From assembly GCA_947034895.1 (NCBI GenBank), contig OX344764.1, positions 68,119,348 through 68,183,347 of the forward strand: DNA of 64,000 bases. Reading direction: 5' to 3'. Each line of letters opens with the position of its first letter. The stretch's first letter is position 1. Under the pieces are notes generated by a model, which ran no database searches, was not told the DNA's origin, and saw only the letters and a program-made list of their open reading frames with translations. Both the position numbers and the translations under genes were made by a program. Positions 1 to 10,620 of this stretch are shown piece by piece. Source of the DNA: Rhytidiadelphus loreus. Lineage: Eukaryota; Streptophyta; Bryopsida; Hypnales; Hylocomiaceae.

Positions 1-115
1 AATTTGGGGCCTTTTCAGTATTGCAAACATTATCATGTGTAGGAAATAAAAAATTTCAGGGTTTTCCTTTGGGGATGAGCAAGGGGGTTTGTTCACCCGG
101 GCCCCATTTTGGCAG
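1..115 (+). repeat. Left copy of an inverted repeat found at both window ends
   Basis: The first ten bases equal the reverse complement of the last ten (AATTTGGGGC). After that, matching blocks follow in the same order as at the right end: TTGCAAA, a TGTGTRGGAAA-like block, AAAAATTCAG, GTTTTCC, CAAGGGG and GTTCACCC. I estimate about 70-75% identity with small gaps. The similarity ends around base 115. The repeat may continue outside the window, so whether these are transposon termini or two unrelated dispersed copies cannot be decided here. Confidence 0.6.
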
Positions 116-941
116 GTGGAGAATGGGGATGCTCTCAAATGGCCTCTGCTTTTGGTGTAAACCAAACCTGAGAAAGAACACTGCTGACGGCCCCTTTTAC
201 TTATATCATTTCATTCTCAGCATCTGGACTCTTGGGGGGTGCTTGAGTAAATAATATGTTTGGCATCTAGGAGCATTTTTACCAAAGTGCCCCTTTCTCT
301 CCAATCATGAGTGATGGCCGTTGACATGTTTTGACATAGTGGACATGGACACATGCAGAGTACAATTTGCAGTTAACCCGTCCAAAGGATTGAGGCACAT
401 TTTGGGCACAAGTTGTAGAAAAAAAACTTGTACTTTTAAAGGTACTGTAGTGAGAAAGAAATGAAAAATAAAATAAATAATAAGGTTTCTTTTTCAATAT
501 ATTCAACTGTATAAATTTGAACTAAGGTAAGTGAGCCCATCACAAGCAAAATTATATTACTGGTGTACATTCCAGTTCTGAAATGTGCACGACTAAAATA
601 ATTTTGCCTATCATGGGCAAAGTTACCTTAGACTACTATGGGAATGTGTGGATTTTTTTTTTTAAATTTTGACCATACGGAATGAAAAATTATGACGTTT
701 GTAGTTAGAAGGAAATATTTGTTTTTAATTGTACCCATCAAGCCAACTAACTTTAACTCTTCGTAAAGTGAGATTTTTACACTATGCATGGTTATTTTGG
801 GGGGACATATGCACCTTGTATCATGTAAGTTATATACTTATCAAATCTCTGAATTAGAGAACGAGTTTTGCACATGCTAATTGAAATTGCCGAGGTTGCC
901 TAAATAGTTTAGGGTAGCATAACTTTTGATCTACGCACTTA

Positions 942-944
<3 letters not shown>
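116..944. other. Intergenic, no recognised feature
   Basis: AT-rich DNA with short open frames on both strands but no recognisable protein similarity, no convincing splice pattern and no repeat matching elsewhere in the window. Confidence 0.5.

Positions 945-1026
<82 letters not shown>
945..1026. repeat. (AT)n microsatellite, about 41 units
   Basis: An uninterrupted run of AT dinucleotides about 82 bases long. Its length is likely to vary between individuals and between assemblies. It produces meaningless Tyr-Ile repeat frames on both strands. Confidence 0.98.
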
Positions 1027-1028
<2 letters not shown>

Positions 1029-1315
1029 CCACTAAGGGGAAACATGTTCACACCTTGTGTCAAAATTTTATAAACATCCAACCCAAATTGACTTCATGTG
1101 TAACTTTCCAAGGTCTCTTGTGTATGTTGAACGGTCACTTGGTCCTTTAGAAGTTAATTTAACAACCAACTTGAGAACTGAATTATAACATACTTCTTCC
1201 TATATGGTTTTGCAGACATCACAAGCATCCTACTCGCATTTGTGATAAAGACCAATTCCCAGAAGAAGCCTTTGGACATGGTATGCCATAAATAGGTTAT
1301 AAATAAAGTAATTGT

Positions 1316-1480
1316 TTCTAATAACTATGTATATATAGAATTTAGTGAATATGACAATGTGCAACTACTTTTCTAATAACTATGTATATATAGAATTTAG
1401 TGAATATGACAATGTGCAACTACTTTTCTAATAACTATGTATATATAGAATTTAGTGAATATGACAATGTGCAACTACTT
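1316..1480. repeat. 55-bp tandem repeat, three copies
   Basis: Three virtually identical 55-base units start at 1316, 1371 and 1426. Each begins TTCTAATAACTATG and ends GCAACTACTT. The near-perfect identity implies a recent duplication or ongoing turnover. Confidence 0.97.
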
Positions 1481-2340
1481 TAATATGAGATTTAATATTA
1501 TATATACTAATTGATTTTAAAATGTTATAATGTTTCACTCTCTATGAATATTTTTATCAACTATGTTTGTAGAGATTGTCCTCTATAAATAGTATTGATA
1601 TCTATGATCTTGATAAAAAAAATATTCATTGAGAGTTTAAATTTATAGCATTTCTATAAATAAAAAACTAGTGTGGATAACACTAGATGTCATTATTGTT
1701 GTAGTGAAGAGTTATAAGTTTATTCATGGCTTTTCTCATGTGAATCATATGAAACCAATAATATTCATATTCCCTCAAAACTAGGGAATAATTCCATGCA
1801 TTAAAATTATATTGTAAATAGAAACTGGTAAAAAAGTTAAAATTCTAAAAAATTGGAATCTATTGGAATATGTCCCTAGCTTAACCTTGAAAGGACAATT
1901 CATACTCCCACTTGGTCAAACTTCATTAGTTTTTGGTATTAAAGTCCACATTTTAGAAATTATATATATTTTTTTATAATTTAAAATGCTAAAACAAATT
2001 TTATGTTATTTTTCAAAGTCTCTTTTTTTTGAATAAATAAATAAAATGGAATAAAAAATAGATGATTAGAGTTATATTTTATTGGTTAAACTTTGAAACT
2101 GATAAATTCAATAACTTTGTAAAACTTGAAGTTTGACTTTCAAAATGACTTTGAAATGTGTTTTTGAATGTTGAAGTCTAACAAAGTTTTGATTAAGCCT
2201 AGACATGAAATGTCCCTTTTTAGTTAAGTTAGGGTTAACATGGATATGCGAGTCAATACTTCTTTGTTGTGGAAAGAAAACAAGCCTTTTCATAATTCCC
2301 TCAAGTATTTTGAGTCTTCTTTTCTTATAGACATGTGTGT
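1481..2340. other. Intergenic, no recognised feature
   Basis: AT-rich sequence with homopolymer runs. No supported coding region and no clear match to the repeat families elsewhere in the window. Confidence 0.5.
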
Positions 2341-2950
2341 TACCACAATTGCTAGCATGTAAGCTTGGGAGTTTAGGCTCCTATATATAGGTACCTATGT
2401 TATAGGCACTTTCCATGGTTATAGGATATTTATATTATAAGTGTCTATGTTATAGGTACCTATGTTATAGGCACCTCCCATGGTTATAGGGTGTTTATGT
2501 TATAGATGTGTACAATGGTGCTAGTATGTAAGCCTAGAAATGTGAGTCTACGAGCCTTGAGCCTAGATACATAGGTACTCTACAACTATTGGAGATGTTT
2601 GCAATATACATATTTATAATATAAACATCCTATAATTATGAAAGATGCCTATAATAGAGGTGCCTATAACATAGACACCTATAATATAAACATTCTATAA
2701 CCATGGAAGGTGCTTATAACATATATAGTTACAACATAGATACCTTTAATATAGGTGCCTATATCATAGACACCTATAATATAAATATACTAAAACTAAA
2801 CTTTCATGGAAGGTGCTTATAACATAGATACTTACAACGTGGACACTTATAATATAAACATCCTACAAATATGGATGGTATCTATAACATTGGAAGGCTC
2901 CTATGCTCCTAGGCTCAAGATCCTAGGCTCACATAATAGCAACCGTGGTT
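2341..2950. mobile_element. Foldback (long inverted-repeat) element
   Basis: The left arm (about 2341-2590) and right arm (about 2600-2950) are reverse complements. The outer ends match as CCACAATTGCTAGCATGTAAGC against CCACGGTTGCTATTATGTGAGC with a few differences. Inside, both arms are built of short units: TATAGGTGCCTATAAC, CATGGAAGGTGC and TATAATATAAACATCC in one orientation and their complements in the other. This is the structure of a foldback or MITE-like transposon. No transposase frame is present and no target duplication is clear. Confidence 0.7.
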
Positions 2951-4101
2951 CACATACTAGTGTTGTTATATGTGTTATTGTAAGTGCTTCCCGATTAAAA
3001 GATGAAACAAGGGTCATATTTAACCCCTAACTGACCCAGAGGACCAAAAGTTTCCTCACATAATCTTGAAGTCCAATTCAAAGTGTTGTAACTTTTGCAT
3101 CCAATGTTCAAATTTAATAAAACTTGTTGGATAAATTTGCGTTTTTTCTTCTAGTTTGTAAGGTGAAATTTTCATATCAATTCAAGATGTATTGATTTCT
3201 TTAAAGCCATAAGAAGTTCACAAGTTCAATTTGAGTTCACCAAACTGCATTTCGATGGCTGCAACTTTAGGGGCATGTATCTCCTTCATCCAATGTTTGT
3301 TTTCAATAAAGTTTGTTGGGTTATGTTTTTTCCTTGAAGTTCAGTTATTGTGGTGAATTTTCATGTCAATCCAAATTGTTGTAAATGTTTGGGAGTAATT
3401 CAAAGTTCAAAAGCAGACATTTTTTAATTAAGTTATAGTGAACTTTGGCGTCTTGTTTCTTCCTTCATATACCGTAGTGTTCATTTTTAATAAATAAAAA
3501 TTTGTGAAAGTTGCGTATACAAGTTTGATTTGTGTGGTTAAAATTTCGTATCAATCCAAGAAGTTATGAGTGATTGAGAAGCATTTTAGTAAAAGGAGGT
3601 TCAACCTTAGATGTATTTTTTACAACATTTTGTTTGCTATTTTTTGACATTTTAAAGTCAAATTACAAACTCATTGAGTCCATTGAATGATATTTTCTTT
3701 CACCAATATGTTTGTATACTGGTTTAGAAACACTTTATAGTTTTGTTTTGTTTTTCCATTTGAGTAGGTTTAGAAATTGAATTTCACCTCCAAATGTGTA
3801 GCATCCTTTGTCAAGACTAAAACATTAATTACAATCTTACAATCTTGCAATCTATGTGGCCAAATGACTCTAAATTTGATCCATGTCATTGACAACACTT
3901 ACACACTACAAGTCGGCCTTTAAGGGTTTAAACACACATACATTACAAGGTACACAAACAGACTAACTAAATTATTGTTTCCTCCAACTTAACATAATTT
4001 CTCAGCAACAAGAAATTCGGGCATGTTGGCCTATATCATCCTGTGATGAAATTTTAGAAAATACAAAAAGCATGCCAACTTGTGATCATCATATTACTAT
4101 C
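2951..4101. other. Repeat-like region with an unpaired TTAA terminus at 3020
   Basis: At 3020 the sequence TTAACCCCTAACTG matches the termini of the TTAA-flanked elements listed below and points rightwards. Its partner could be the GGGGTTAA at 4904-4911, whose complement is TTAACCCCTAACTGCC, which would make a 1.9-kb unit containing 4102. Alternatively the partner is lost. No coding region is supported between 3030 and 4100. Confidence 0.4.
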
Positions 4102-4911
4102 TTAACCCCTAAGTGCCTAAGCCTTTCCAAGTGTGTTTTTCCCATGAAAAAAGAACATGGGCTTATAGTTATCTCCATTGAAACAAAATGATTTTTTTTC
4201 AAAATCTAATCTTATGGATGTTTAAAGAGCTTGCTTATTAGTATGTACACCAATTTTGAGTGCAAAATTCCATAAGAGTTGTGAGATTATAATAAGAGAA
4301 ATGTACGTTTTCTATTTTTAATATATTGTCCCTCTCCACAATGTTTCAGAAATTTGCACTTAAAAGCTTTTTGGGATTAGAAGTGACATGAACAACTACA
4401 AATTGTGTTAGCACACTAAAATACCCTTTCAAAAAACTTAATATCACTTGAAAAGCTATTAAACTCACTACACAATCCACCTTGCAATTGTTGAGATGCA
4501 ATTTTTTTAATAAGTATAATTCACAAATAACTCCAAATCAACACTTGCTTGTTTAAATTTTCAATGGTGAAAATCATGAAAACACTTCACTCTTTCGATT
4601 GGGACCATTTTCAAAGCAAATGAATAAGTGGAAGTTTTTAGATCTCAAATCAAGTGAAATTGCTCAAAGTTGAAAAATGAAGTAAAATTAGCAAGCTTTA
4701 CTCTTCCATTAACGGACATAAATGGCTTTGGAGACCTCTCAACACTCAAATATGTACCTTTTTCAGTGAAAAATGAAAGTTTTGAATAGTTAACCCTAAA
4801 AACTGCCCAATTTTTTTTTTAAAACAGGCAAACGAATTTAACTGCCCACTTCAAAATGAGCCTGAAATTTCAGATCGACCATATATGGTCGATGAGGCAG
4901 TTAGGGGTTAA
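4102..4911. mobile_element. TTAA-flanked inverted-repeat element (non-autonomous)
   Basis: The left end reads TTAACCCCTAAGTGCC. The complement of the right end reads TTAACCCCTAACTGCC. TTAA lies outermost on both sides with CCC as the first element bases, the arrangement known for piggyBac-type DNA transposons. The interior (about 800 bases) has no transposase frame. A 16-base palindrome, CGACCATATATGGTCG, lies at 4876-4891. The right TTAA is shared with the next element. Confidence 0.6.
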
Positions 4912-5136
4912 CCCCTTAATGTCTCAATCCTTTTTGAAATTTTCACACATTTTTGCTTATATCTTTGTAAAGTAATACCATTTACCAAAGTTTCATGAAA
5001 TTGGACATAAAAGAAGGTTGTCTTTTCAAGATTCAAGTGTTACATTGGATGAATGAGAAGGTGGTTGGATGAAACAGGGCCTGGAAGCCTTCTGTTCATC
5101 GTCCAAAATATGGACGTCGGAGAGCTTAAGGGTTAA
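4908..5136. mobile_element. Short TTAA-flanked MITE (229 bp)
   Basis: This element starts at the TTAA that ends the previous one and finishes with AAGGGTTAA at 5128-5136. Its body is clearly homologous along its full length to the 220-bp element at 9712-9931; shared blocks include TTTTTGCTTATATCTTTGTA, AAGGTTGTCTTTTCAAGATT and GTTACATTGGATGAATGAGA. Both copies have TTAA on each side with different DNA beyond it, so TTAA is the target duplication. Confidence 0.8.
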
Positions 5137-5845
5137 GCTTATCACAGATTTTCAAAACTTCTGATTCATTCTACACAGAAGTGACAGAATTGACAGAACT
5201 AAGTGAAGTGAAGTTGCAGAAGAACTGAGGATTGTTTTTTTTGTCAAATCATTACCAACAGACTGAACTGCGCATTTCTGATATTACGGAATAGGACATG
5301 CAACAAATCACTAAGTACAGGAAAGGTACCTTATTATTACTTTGAAGTACAGCTTACGTCTTCCATATGAGGAGTTATTAACTCCATTACTGAGTGCCCA
5401 AGCAGACACCAAAGAGTCCTGGACAGCCAGAATGATGTCAAGACGGAGCTTCCGTGAAACAGATGAAGTACATACATTCAAGTAACTTAACGCATGTTGG
5501 AAAATAAGCAAAAAATTTACCTATCAGTCTGCTGTGATGATGTGACTAGAACCATCACTTTGAACACCAATGTTCTTTGTGCAAGAGGCCAAGGGCTGGA
5601 TTGCACCGGCTCTTATGGTTATGGTGGTGATGTTAAGGCATTAAATGAGCTGTAAGGTAGCCGACTTCATTCTGACCATTTAAGCAATTTAGTGTACTTT
5701 CAGTATGCATTTGGTGGGGAGAAAAATCTCCATGTAGAGAAATAGATTTGAAGAAGGTTCCAGAATGTTTTTCCTTTTCCTCCTTCAAAAAGCAAATGAT
5801 TTTTTCGTAGAGATTCCTTTCAATCCATTTTTGTTATATAGGGTA
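5137..5845. other. Intergenic, no recognised feature
   Basis: Slightly less AT-rich than its surroundings. A 66-codon open frame at 5511-5311 on the minus strand has no recognisable motif and no coding support. I assign nothing here. Confidence 0.4.
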
Positions 5846-6441
5846 AAGGTAGGTGGCTTAAAAAGCGACCCTCTTCTTCGAACAACCTTGTAGGGAGCTT
5901 TGAAATGGACACTTAGTGGTTCTAAAATGGACTGCCAACAATGTGAGAGCATGATTGAGACTTGTCATATATTGCTTCATACTTCAGCAAGGGTTGGAAT
6001 AAGAGACAAGGAGGGTCCATTTCAAAGCTAGGGTGTGTCCACTTAATTTTTCTAAATGAGAATTGATTGCCCAAATGCCTTCTTACAAATGTTAAAAGAA
6101 TGTAGGGGCCCTTTAAATTCGGTGAAGGTCGCATTTAAGAACCTTGTGTAATACTTTTTGAATGCGACAATGCTTTTTTTGGTCAAGCCATATCTTTTTT
6201 CAGACTGAGCGTGAGTGGGTTTTGCAAGGCTTAGGATCAAGAATAGGTGCCTACTGCAGAATTCTTTGGAAATTCATAAGTAATTCATAAATGCTCCGAA
6301 AAATATGAAACCACTCGTGTTAGATTTCACATCAATTCTTCTTCAAGGGAAAAATAAAAGAATTTTTTTTGGGGAGGGCATCTAAAACCCATTGAAAAGG
6401 CCCAACAACCTTTAAAGTGTCGCTTTTTGAGTCACCTACAT
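5846..6441. mobile_element. TA-flanked inverted-repeat MITE, AGGTAGGTG subfamily
   Basis: The left terminus, AAGGTAGGTGGCTTAAAAAG, and the complement of the right terminus, ATGTAGGTGACTCAAAAAG, are inverted repeats continuing through GCGAC. TA lies immediately outside both ends (5844-5845 and 6442-6443). The interior shares the 'attcataa...aaacatgaaaccact' block with the elements at 39803 and 56040. About 596 bases, with no transposase. TA duplication fits the Tc1/mariner group, but the superfamily is inferred. Confidence 0.65.
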
Positions 6442-6633
6442 TATTGCATTTCCAACCATAGGTTGATTAGAAAATCGACCATGCTTCAAAGTAGGTGATA
6501 ACTGTGGCTTCAAATGTACATCTTGTGATCATTGTATGAATTCAATGTACACCTCCTAGACATTTGTGTTGCATGAGGTGTCACCCAACCATGTAAGTTG
6601 TCACAAGTGATCGGAAACAAAGCAATCTAACTA

Positions 6634-7044
6634 AGGTAGTATGCTCTACAAGCGACCATTTAAGAGCTGGTCTGCCTTTTTCATAGGCTTACGTGGACAA
6701 AATCATTTTTAAATCATTTTTCACAGAAAGAAAAATGAATGTGGAAACTAACACAAGTGGTTTTGCATTTTTCCAAGCATTTTTGAATTACTTGTAAATT
6801 TTCAAAGATTAAGGCCATAGGCACCTATTTGTTACCATAGGTCTCCCAAAATGTGTCTACTTGCAATTTGTAAACAAATGTGCAGAAATCAAAGGCAATG
6901 ATTGGCTCTTGCAATTAGAAAAATTATTTTTTCTCAATGCATTTAATTGCTATATTGTTCCATTTAAGGATCACCCTGTCTCCATTCTTCACCCCAAAAT
7001 AGGGGCGGTTTGAAGAAGGCGGGCGCTTTTAGAGCATACTACGT
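6634..7044. mobile_element. TA-flanked MITE, AGGTAGTATGCTC subfamily (411 bp)
   Basis: The left end is AGGTAGTATGCTCTA and the complement of the right end is ACGTAGTATGCTCTAAAAGC. TA lies on each side. The body is homologous along its full length to 51399-51804, sharing GTGCAGAAATCA, CAATGATTGGCTCTT and a GGGGCGG(A/T)TTTGAA-like block. No coding capacity. Confidence 0.8.
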
Positions 7045-7046
7045 TA

Positions 7047-7669
7047 CAAGCGCACACAAACATCGACACATTATTCATTTTGACAATGTCTCATCTTTAA
7101 ATTGTCCCATATCCTTTGAGGTTTTATGATGAAAAATGAATTTCATTATAAAAACGACATTTCCATCCATTGTTCAATGAACATTTATTAGCATCAAATT
7201 ATATTGACATCAACTCCAAGACTTGGAATTTCTTTTACAATTAATCTTCCTTGGATTTGGCAAGGTGATTTTCTAGTTTTTCAAAACCATTCAGATTTTG
7301 AAATTTCCAGTATTCTTTTGGCAACGAGGGTGACGTTTAGCTGTATTGTGCAGTCCTCGAAGACGGCCGAATAAGTATGAGCCATGTGTGAACTGCACAT
7401 ACTTAAAAAAAACCTCTGACAGCGGTTCTGAACCTAAGTTCCGTGGGAAAAAAAAAGATTATTTCCTTCTTCTCCGGAATTTTTTTTCTTTCAAGACATG
7501 GTGTACAACATCTGGTGGGGAATTGGCCTTCAATCAGTTCATGTAGGGATGTGAAGAAAAACAATAACTCACAAAAAATGAAGATCATGTGCTTGGATTC
7601 TTCTCAAACCATGATATATATTCTCTCTCTACATATTTTTTTTTCTTGTGAAAAAGGTTAACAAGCGAG
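7047..7669. other. Intergenic, no recognised feature
   Basis: AT-rich. Overlapping short frames on both strands arise from runs of A and T. No repeat match was found. Confidence 0.4.
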
Positions 7670-8458
7670 AATTAATGTACTGTAGTAGAACGTGAGCCTT
7701 GCAACCCTACGGAGGACGGACTCCTAGTGTCCAATGCATGACTTTCCTCCGTCCCTTTTTTTTCATGAATGCGGAAACCAAGAATGCACCTACTCATCCT
7801 CCACTTTGCTACTTTTGTGTGCGGACCACCGATACCTTGGTAATAGGGCCCAGCACATCCTTCTTTCCAGGGTTCAAGTTGGCTGGTGAGTGTGTGTGTG
7901 TACCATACCATACCATAGACAGTCGGTGGCTGCTTTCAGTCAAAGGAGGGCTCTCTGGGAAAGCTCATCAGATTCCTGCATGGCAATGTGAGCCTCTGCT
8001 TGTGCCTGCCTTGGACCCTCCAGTGTATTCTACAGTCTGTTTGTTTGTTTGGTTGGTTGGGGGGAAAACCCATAAAAGGGTAGATAGTCTGTTTAGTTGG
8101 GTACCTCCAGGCACGCAAGCAAACAGGCTCCGTCACTGATATTATTATTAAAGGATCCTACTTACTGTTGGGCAGAAATTCACATGCTTAGCTTGGACCT
8201 GTCTGTCCATCCGTCCCTCCCCAGAACAAACACTTGTCACCCTCAAATTGCAAAGGAGTCGCAGAAGGAGCAGGAAATTTAATGATGGGAGGCCCAATGA
8301 GTGGCCCAGGGGACTGCAAAAAACGTAAAGGAAAGCAGACTCAGGTGTAAGTAGGTATGGGACAGAACTTCAGGCACAGGAGGGGTAGGGTTAAGGTAGC
8401 CTTCACGCAGCCAGTCAGGTCAAAGACATCATTGGCTGGAGGAAGTGAAGTTAAAAGT
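7670..8458. other. GC-balanced unique patch without an identifiable gene
   Basis: Base composition rises to near 50% GC, unlike the flanks. A 146-codon open frame runs 7699-8139 on +, but it is rich in Cys, Pro and Trp, matches no family I know, and is mirrored by open frames on the other strand, which suggests composition rather than selection. A short ACCATACCATACCATA repeat and a GT run lie near 7890-7918. It could be a decayed exon or a regulatory segment. Confidence 0.35.
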
Positions 8459-8460
8459 TA

Positions 8461-8873
8461 AGGTAGAACTACCCATTACCACCCGGATTCGCAATATGAT
8501 TACCACCCGGAGCCAACTTTAGGAAAGACACATATTTTTTTTAGAGGTGTGCTTTTGTTTCAAGAGTCAAACCCAAGTGGAATTATAATTTTCCAATAAA
8601 AATTGCAATTTCTGTGAATTTCTGAAGTGAAATTGCAAAACCACCACTAGATTGGATTCATGAACGTCCTCTTACAACTCAATACCGCTTTCCAATGTAT
8701 CTAATAGCACTTGAAGATCCACCAATCATTAATTGACACGTTGTCTTTTAATAGCACTAATAAAACTACTCTTGTCATAATCTTGAAGCAAATTTGCATG
8801 TTTTTATGATGGAATTGGGACAAAGTTGTAGACCATGGAATTGAATCACTGACAGAATTGGGCAGTTCTACCT
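8461..8873. mobile_element. TA-type MITE, AGGTAGAACTACC subfamily (about 413 bp)
   Basis: The left end, AGGTAGAACTACCCATTACC, is preceded by TA. The complement of the right end reads AGGTAGAACTGCCCAATTC. The first ~150 bases are homologous, in inverted orientation, to the right part of 10059-10504, sharing AGAGGTGTG, CAAACCCAAGTG and AATTATAATTTT. The base pair right of the end is TG instead of TA, so one flank has changed or the boundary is slightly off. Confidence 0.6.
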
Positions 8874-8970
8874 TGTTGGAGGAGCTAAGGTAAGGTAGAA
8901 CCATCCATCACCAATGGCAGCCCCATCAGCAATCAACAGAGTGTTTTAAATCTAGGAAACACTGGGACTA

Positions 8971-9607
8971 AGGTAACATGCTCTAAAATGGACCATTTAC
9001 GGGTTGTTCCGCCTTTTTCATAGGCTTCTGTACACTGTAACATTTTTTGTTTATTTTTCAAAAGAAGACAAATGAATGCACAAGAGAACAGAAGTGGATT
9101 CATAATTTTCCAAGTTGTTATGAATTAGTTATGAATTTTCTAAGATGTCGGTTGTAGTCACCTATTTCTGACACTAGGGTTGCTAAAATGTGAATACATG
9201 TTGTCTTTAAAGAGAGTTGCAAAAGTCCCCTAAAAGCACAGGTCATTTTCAAAAAAGAGCAATGGAGGGTGGTTAATGTGAGCACTGACAACCTTAAATG
9301 GACCTCCAACGACTGAAAATTATGTAAGATTCGACATTTGTGTACAGAGGTAGTTGGCTGGCCAAGTACTATTTTAAATACATAAATGGGCAACTGTCAA
9401 GACATTCTAAAATGGACTACAACACATTTTAAACCAACCCATACAAGAATCCAAAAGCAAACTCTGTCGAACTTTAAAGCGCCTCCACTTCATCTTCAGT
9501 TCATTGAATGTTCATTACATATCCAATTTTAGATCACATGATGTCCATTTTATGCCCACTTATAGGGGTGGTTTGAAGAAGACGGGCGCTTTTAGAGCAC
9601 ACTACCT
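8971..9607. mobile_element. TA-flanked MITE nested in copy E1 (637 bp)
   Basis: The left end is AGGTAACATGCTCTAAAATG and the complement of the right end is AGGTAGTGTGCTCTAAAAGC. TA flanks both sides (8969-8970 and 9608-9609). Copy E2 has a single TA at 54885-54886 in the corresponding place, inside otherwise alignable sequence, so the insertion and its TA duplication are visible directly. The body is a diverged relative of 6634-7044. Confidence 0.85.
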
Positions 9608-9711
9608 TAATATCCAAACATAAGTTCTTGATTTTTGACCATCAATTCTTCCATCCTTTCCATGACACATTTGCTTAGTTTAGAGTGCCAAAGTGAAGAA
9701 GAAGTAGTCTC

Positions 9712-9931
9712 TTAACCCTTGATCCTTTTTCAAAATTGGGCACATTTTTGCTTATATCTTTGTACAAGAATATAATTTACTGCAATTTCATGAAACTGGT
9801 CATTAAGGAAGGTTGTCTTTTCAAGATTCAAGTGTTACATTGGATGAATGAGAAGTTAGTTGGACTAAACAGAGCCTCCAAGTCCTCTGTTCATCATCCA
9901 GAAAATGGACGTTGGAGCGCTTAAAGGTTAA
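9712..9931. mobile_element. Short TTAA MITE nested in copy E1 (220 bp)
   Basis: TTAACCCTTGATCC opens the element and AAAGGTTAA closes it. It is homologous along its full length to 4908-5136. Copy E2 lacks it at about 54775-54785, where the sequence runs straight through (CTCT followed by an A-rich ..GTGAGC), matching CTCTTAAACGAGC once the insert and one TTAA are removed. Confidence 0.8.
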
Positions 9932-10058
9932 ACGAGCAGTTTTGGAATAGTCTACACATTGAACATGGGTCCAAATCAACTTTTGCCTTCCAAAATTCAT
10001 AGTGATTTTAGTTCAAGCCAAAAAAGTTACCAAATTCTGGCAATCCCTTCATTTCTAA

Positions 10059-10504
10059 GGTCGAAACATCCATTACCGTTCTGCAACCCAATTCCATCAA
10101 TAGACTAACCCAATTCCACCACCAATTTTGGCCCCAATTCCGCCTTAAATCCCCTCTAATTCCCTTCCTTTTATGACAAAATCAGATAATTCTATGACAA
10201 AATCAAGAATTTTATGACAACAAGGGTTATGTGTCACTCCATTAATAGAGAATATCTAGAACTTGATTAGGCGGTAATCGGTTGTTTAGGGGACAATTTT
10301 GACCTCACTCTACAAATGGTTTTGTAATTTCAGGGCTGACCACTTCAAAAATTCACATAAATTACAATTTTAATCGAAAAATTATAATTTCACTTGGGTT
10401 TGATCCATGACACAAAAACACACCTCTGAAAAATATGCTCCCTTCCTGAAATTAACCTCAAGATAGTCAGATTGCAAATCGGGGGGTGATAGGTAGTTCT
10501 ACCT
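10059..10504. mobile_element. TA-type MITE, AGGTAGAACTACC subfamily, nested in copy E1 (446 bp)
   Basis: The left end is AGGTCGAAACATCCATTACC and the complement of the right end is AGGTAGAACTACCTATCACC. TA is present on both sides (10057-10058 and 10505-10506). Copy E2 has an uninterrupted TA at 54720-54721 between sequences matching both flanks. This is the same family as 8461-8873, in the opposite orientation. Confidence 0.8.
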
Positions 10505-10620
10505 TATATCTGCACCTATGAAAGTATTTCCTTCTCCTTACTATACTCCACATCATGTCCACAGTTGCTTATTTGGTCGGTTATGGTCGGTTTTACTATA
10601 CGATTGATTCAGGGGCAAGC

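Larger units (their letters stand above)
8893..10620 (+). mobile_element. Larger repeat (copy E1) carrying three nested insertions
   Basis: This is a chimeric stretch. Four host segments (8893-8970, 9608-9715, 9928-10058 and 10505-about 10620) join end to end to match one continuous sequence on the other strand at 54963 down to about 54590 (copy E2). Three small elements interrupt E1 at TA, TTAA and TA. The left end, AGGTAGAACCATCCATCACC, is preceded by TA and identical to the E2 terminus. The right end of the host repeat is not visible here. Confidence 0.75.

Noticed and set aside
854..1150. Tyr-Ile repeat proteins on both strands
   Set aside because: They are translations of the (AT)n microsatellite.
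7699..8139. 146-codon open frame as a gene
   Set aside because: It has no recognisable domain, is mirrored by open frames on the other strand, and is explained by local GC content; no splice or start support.
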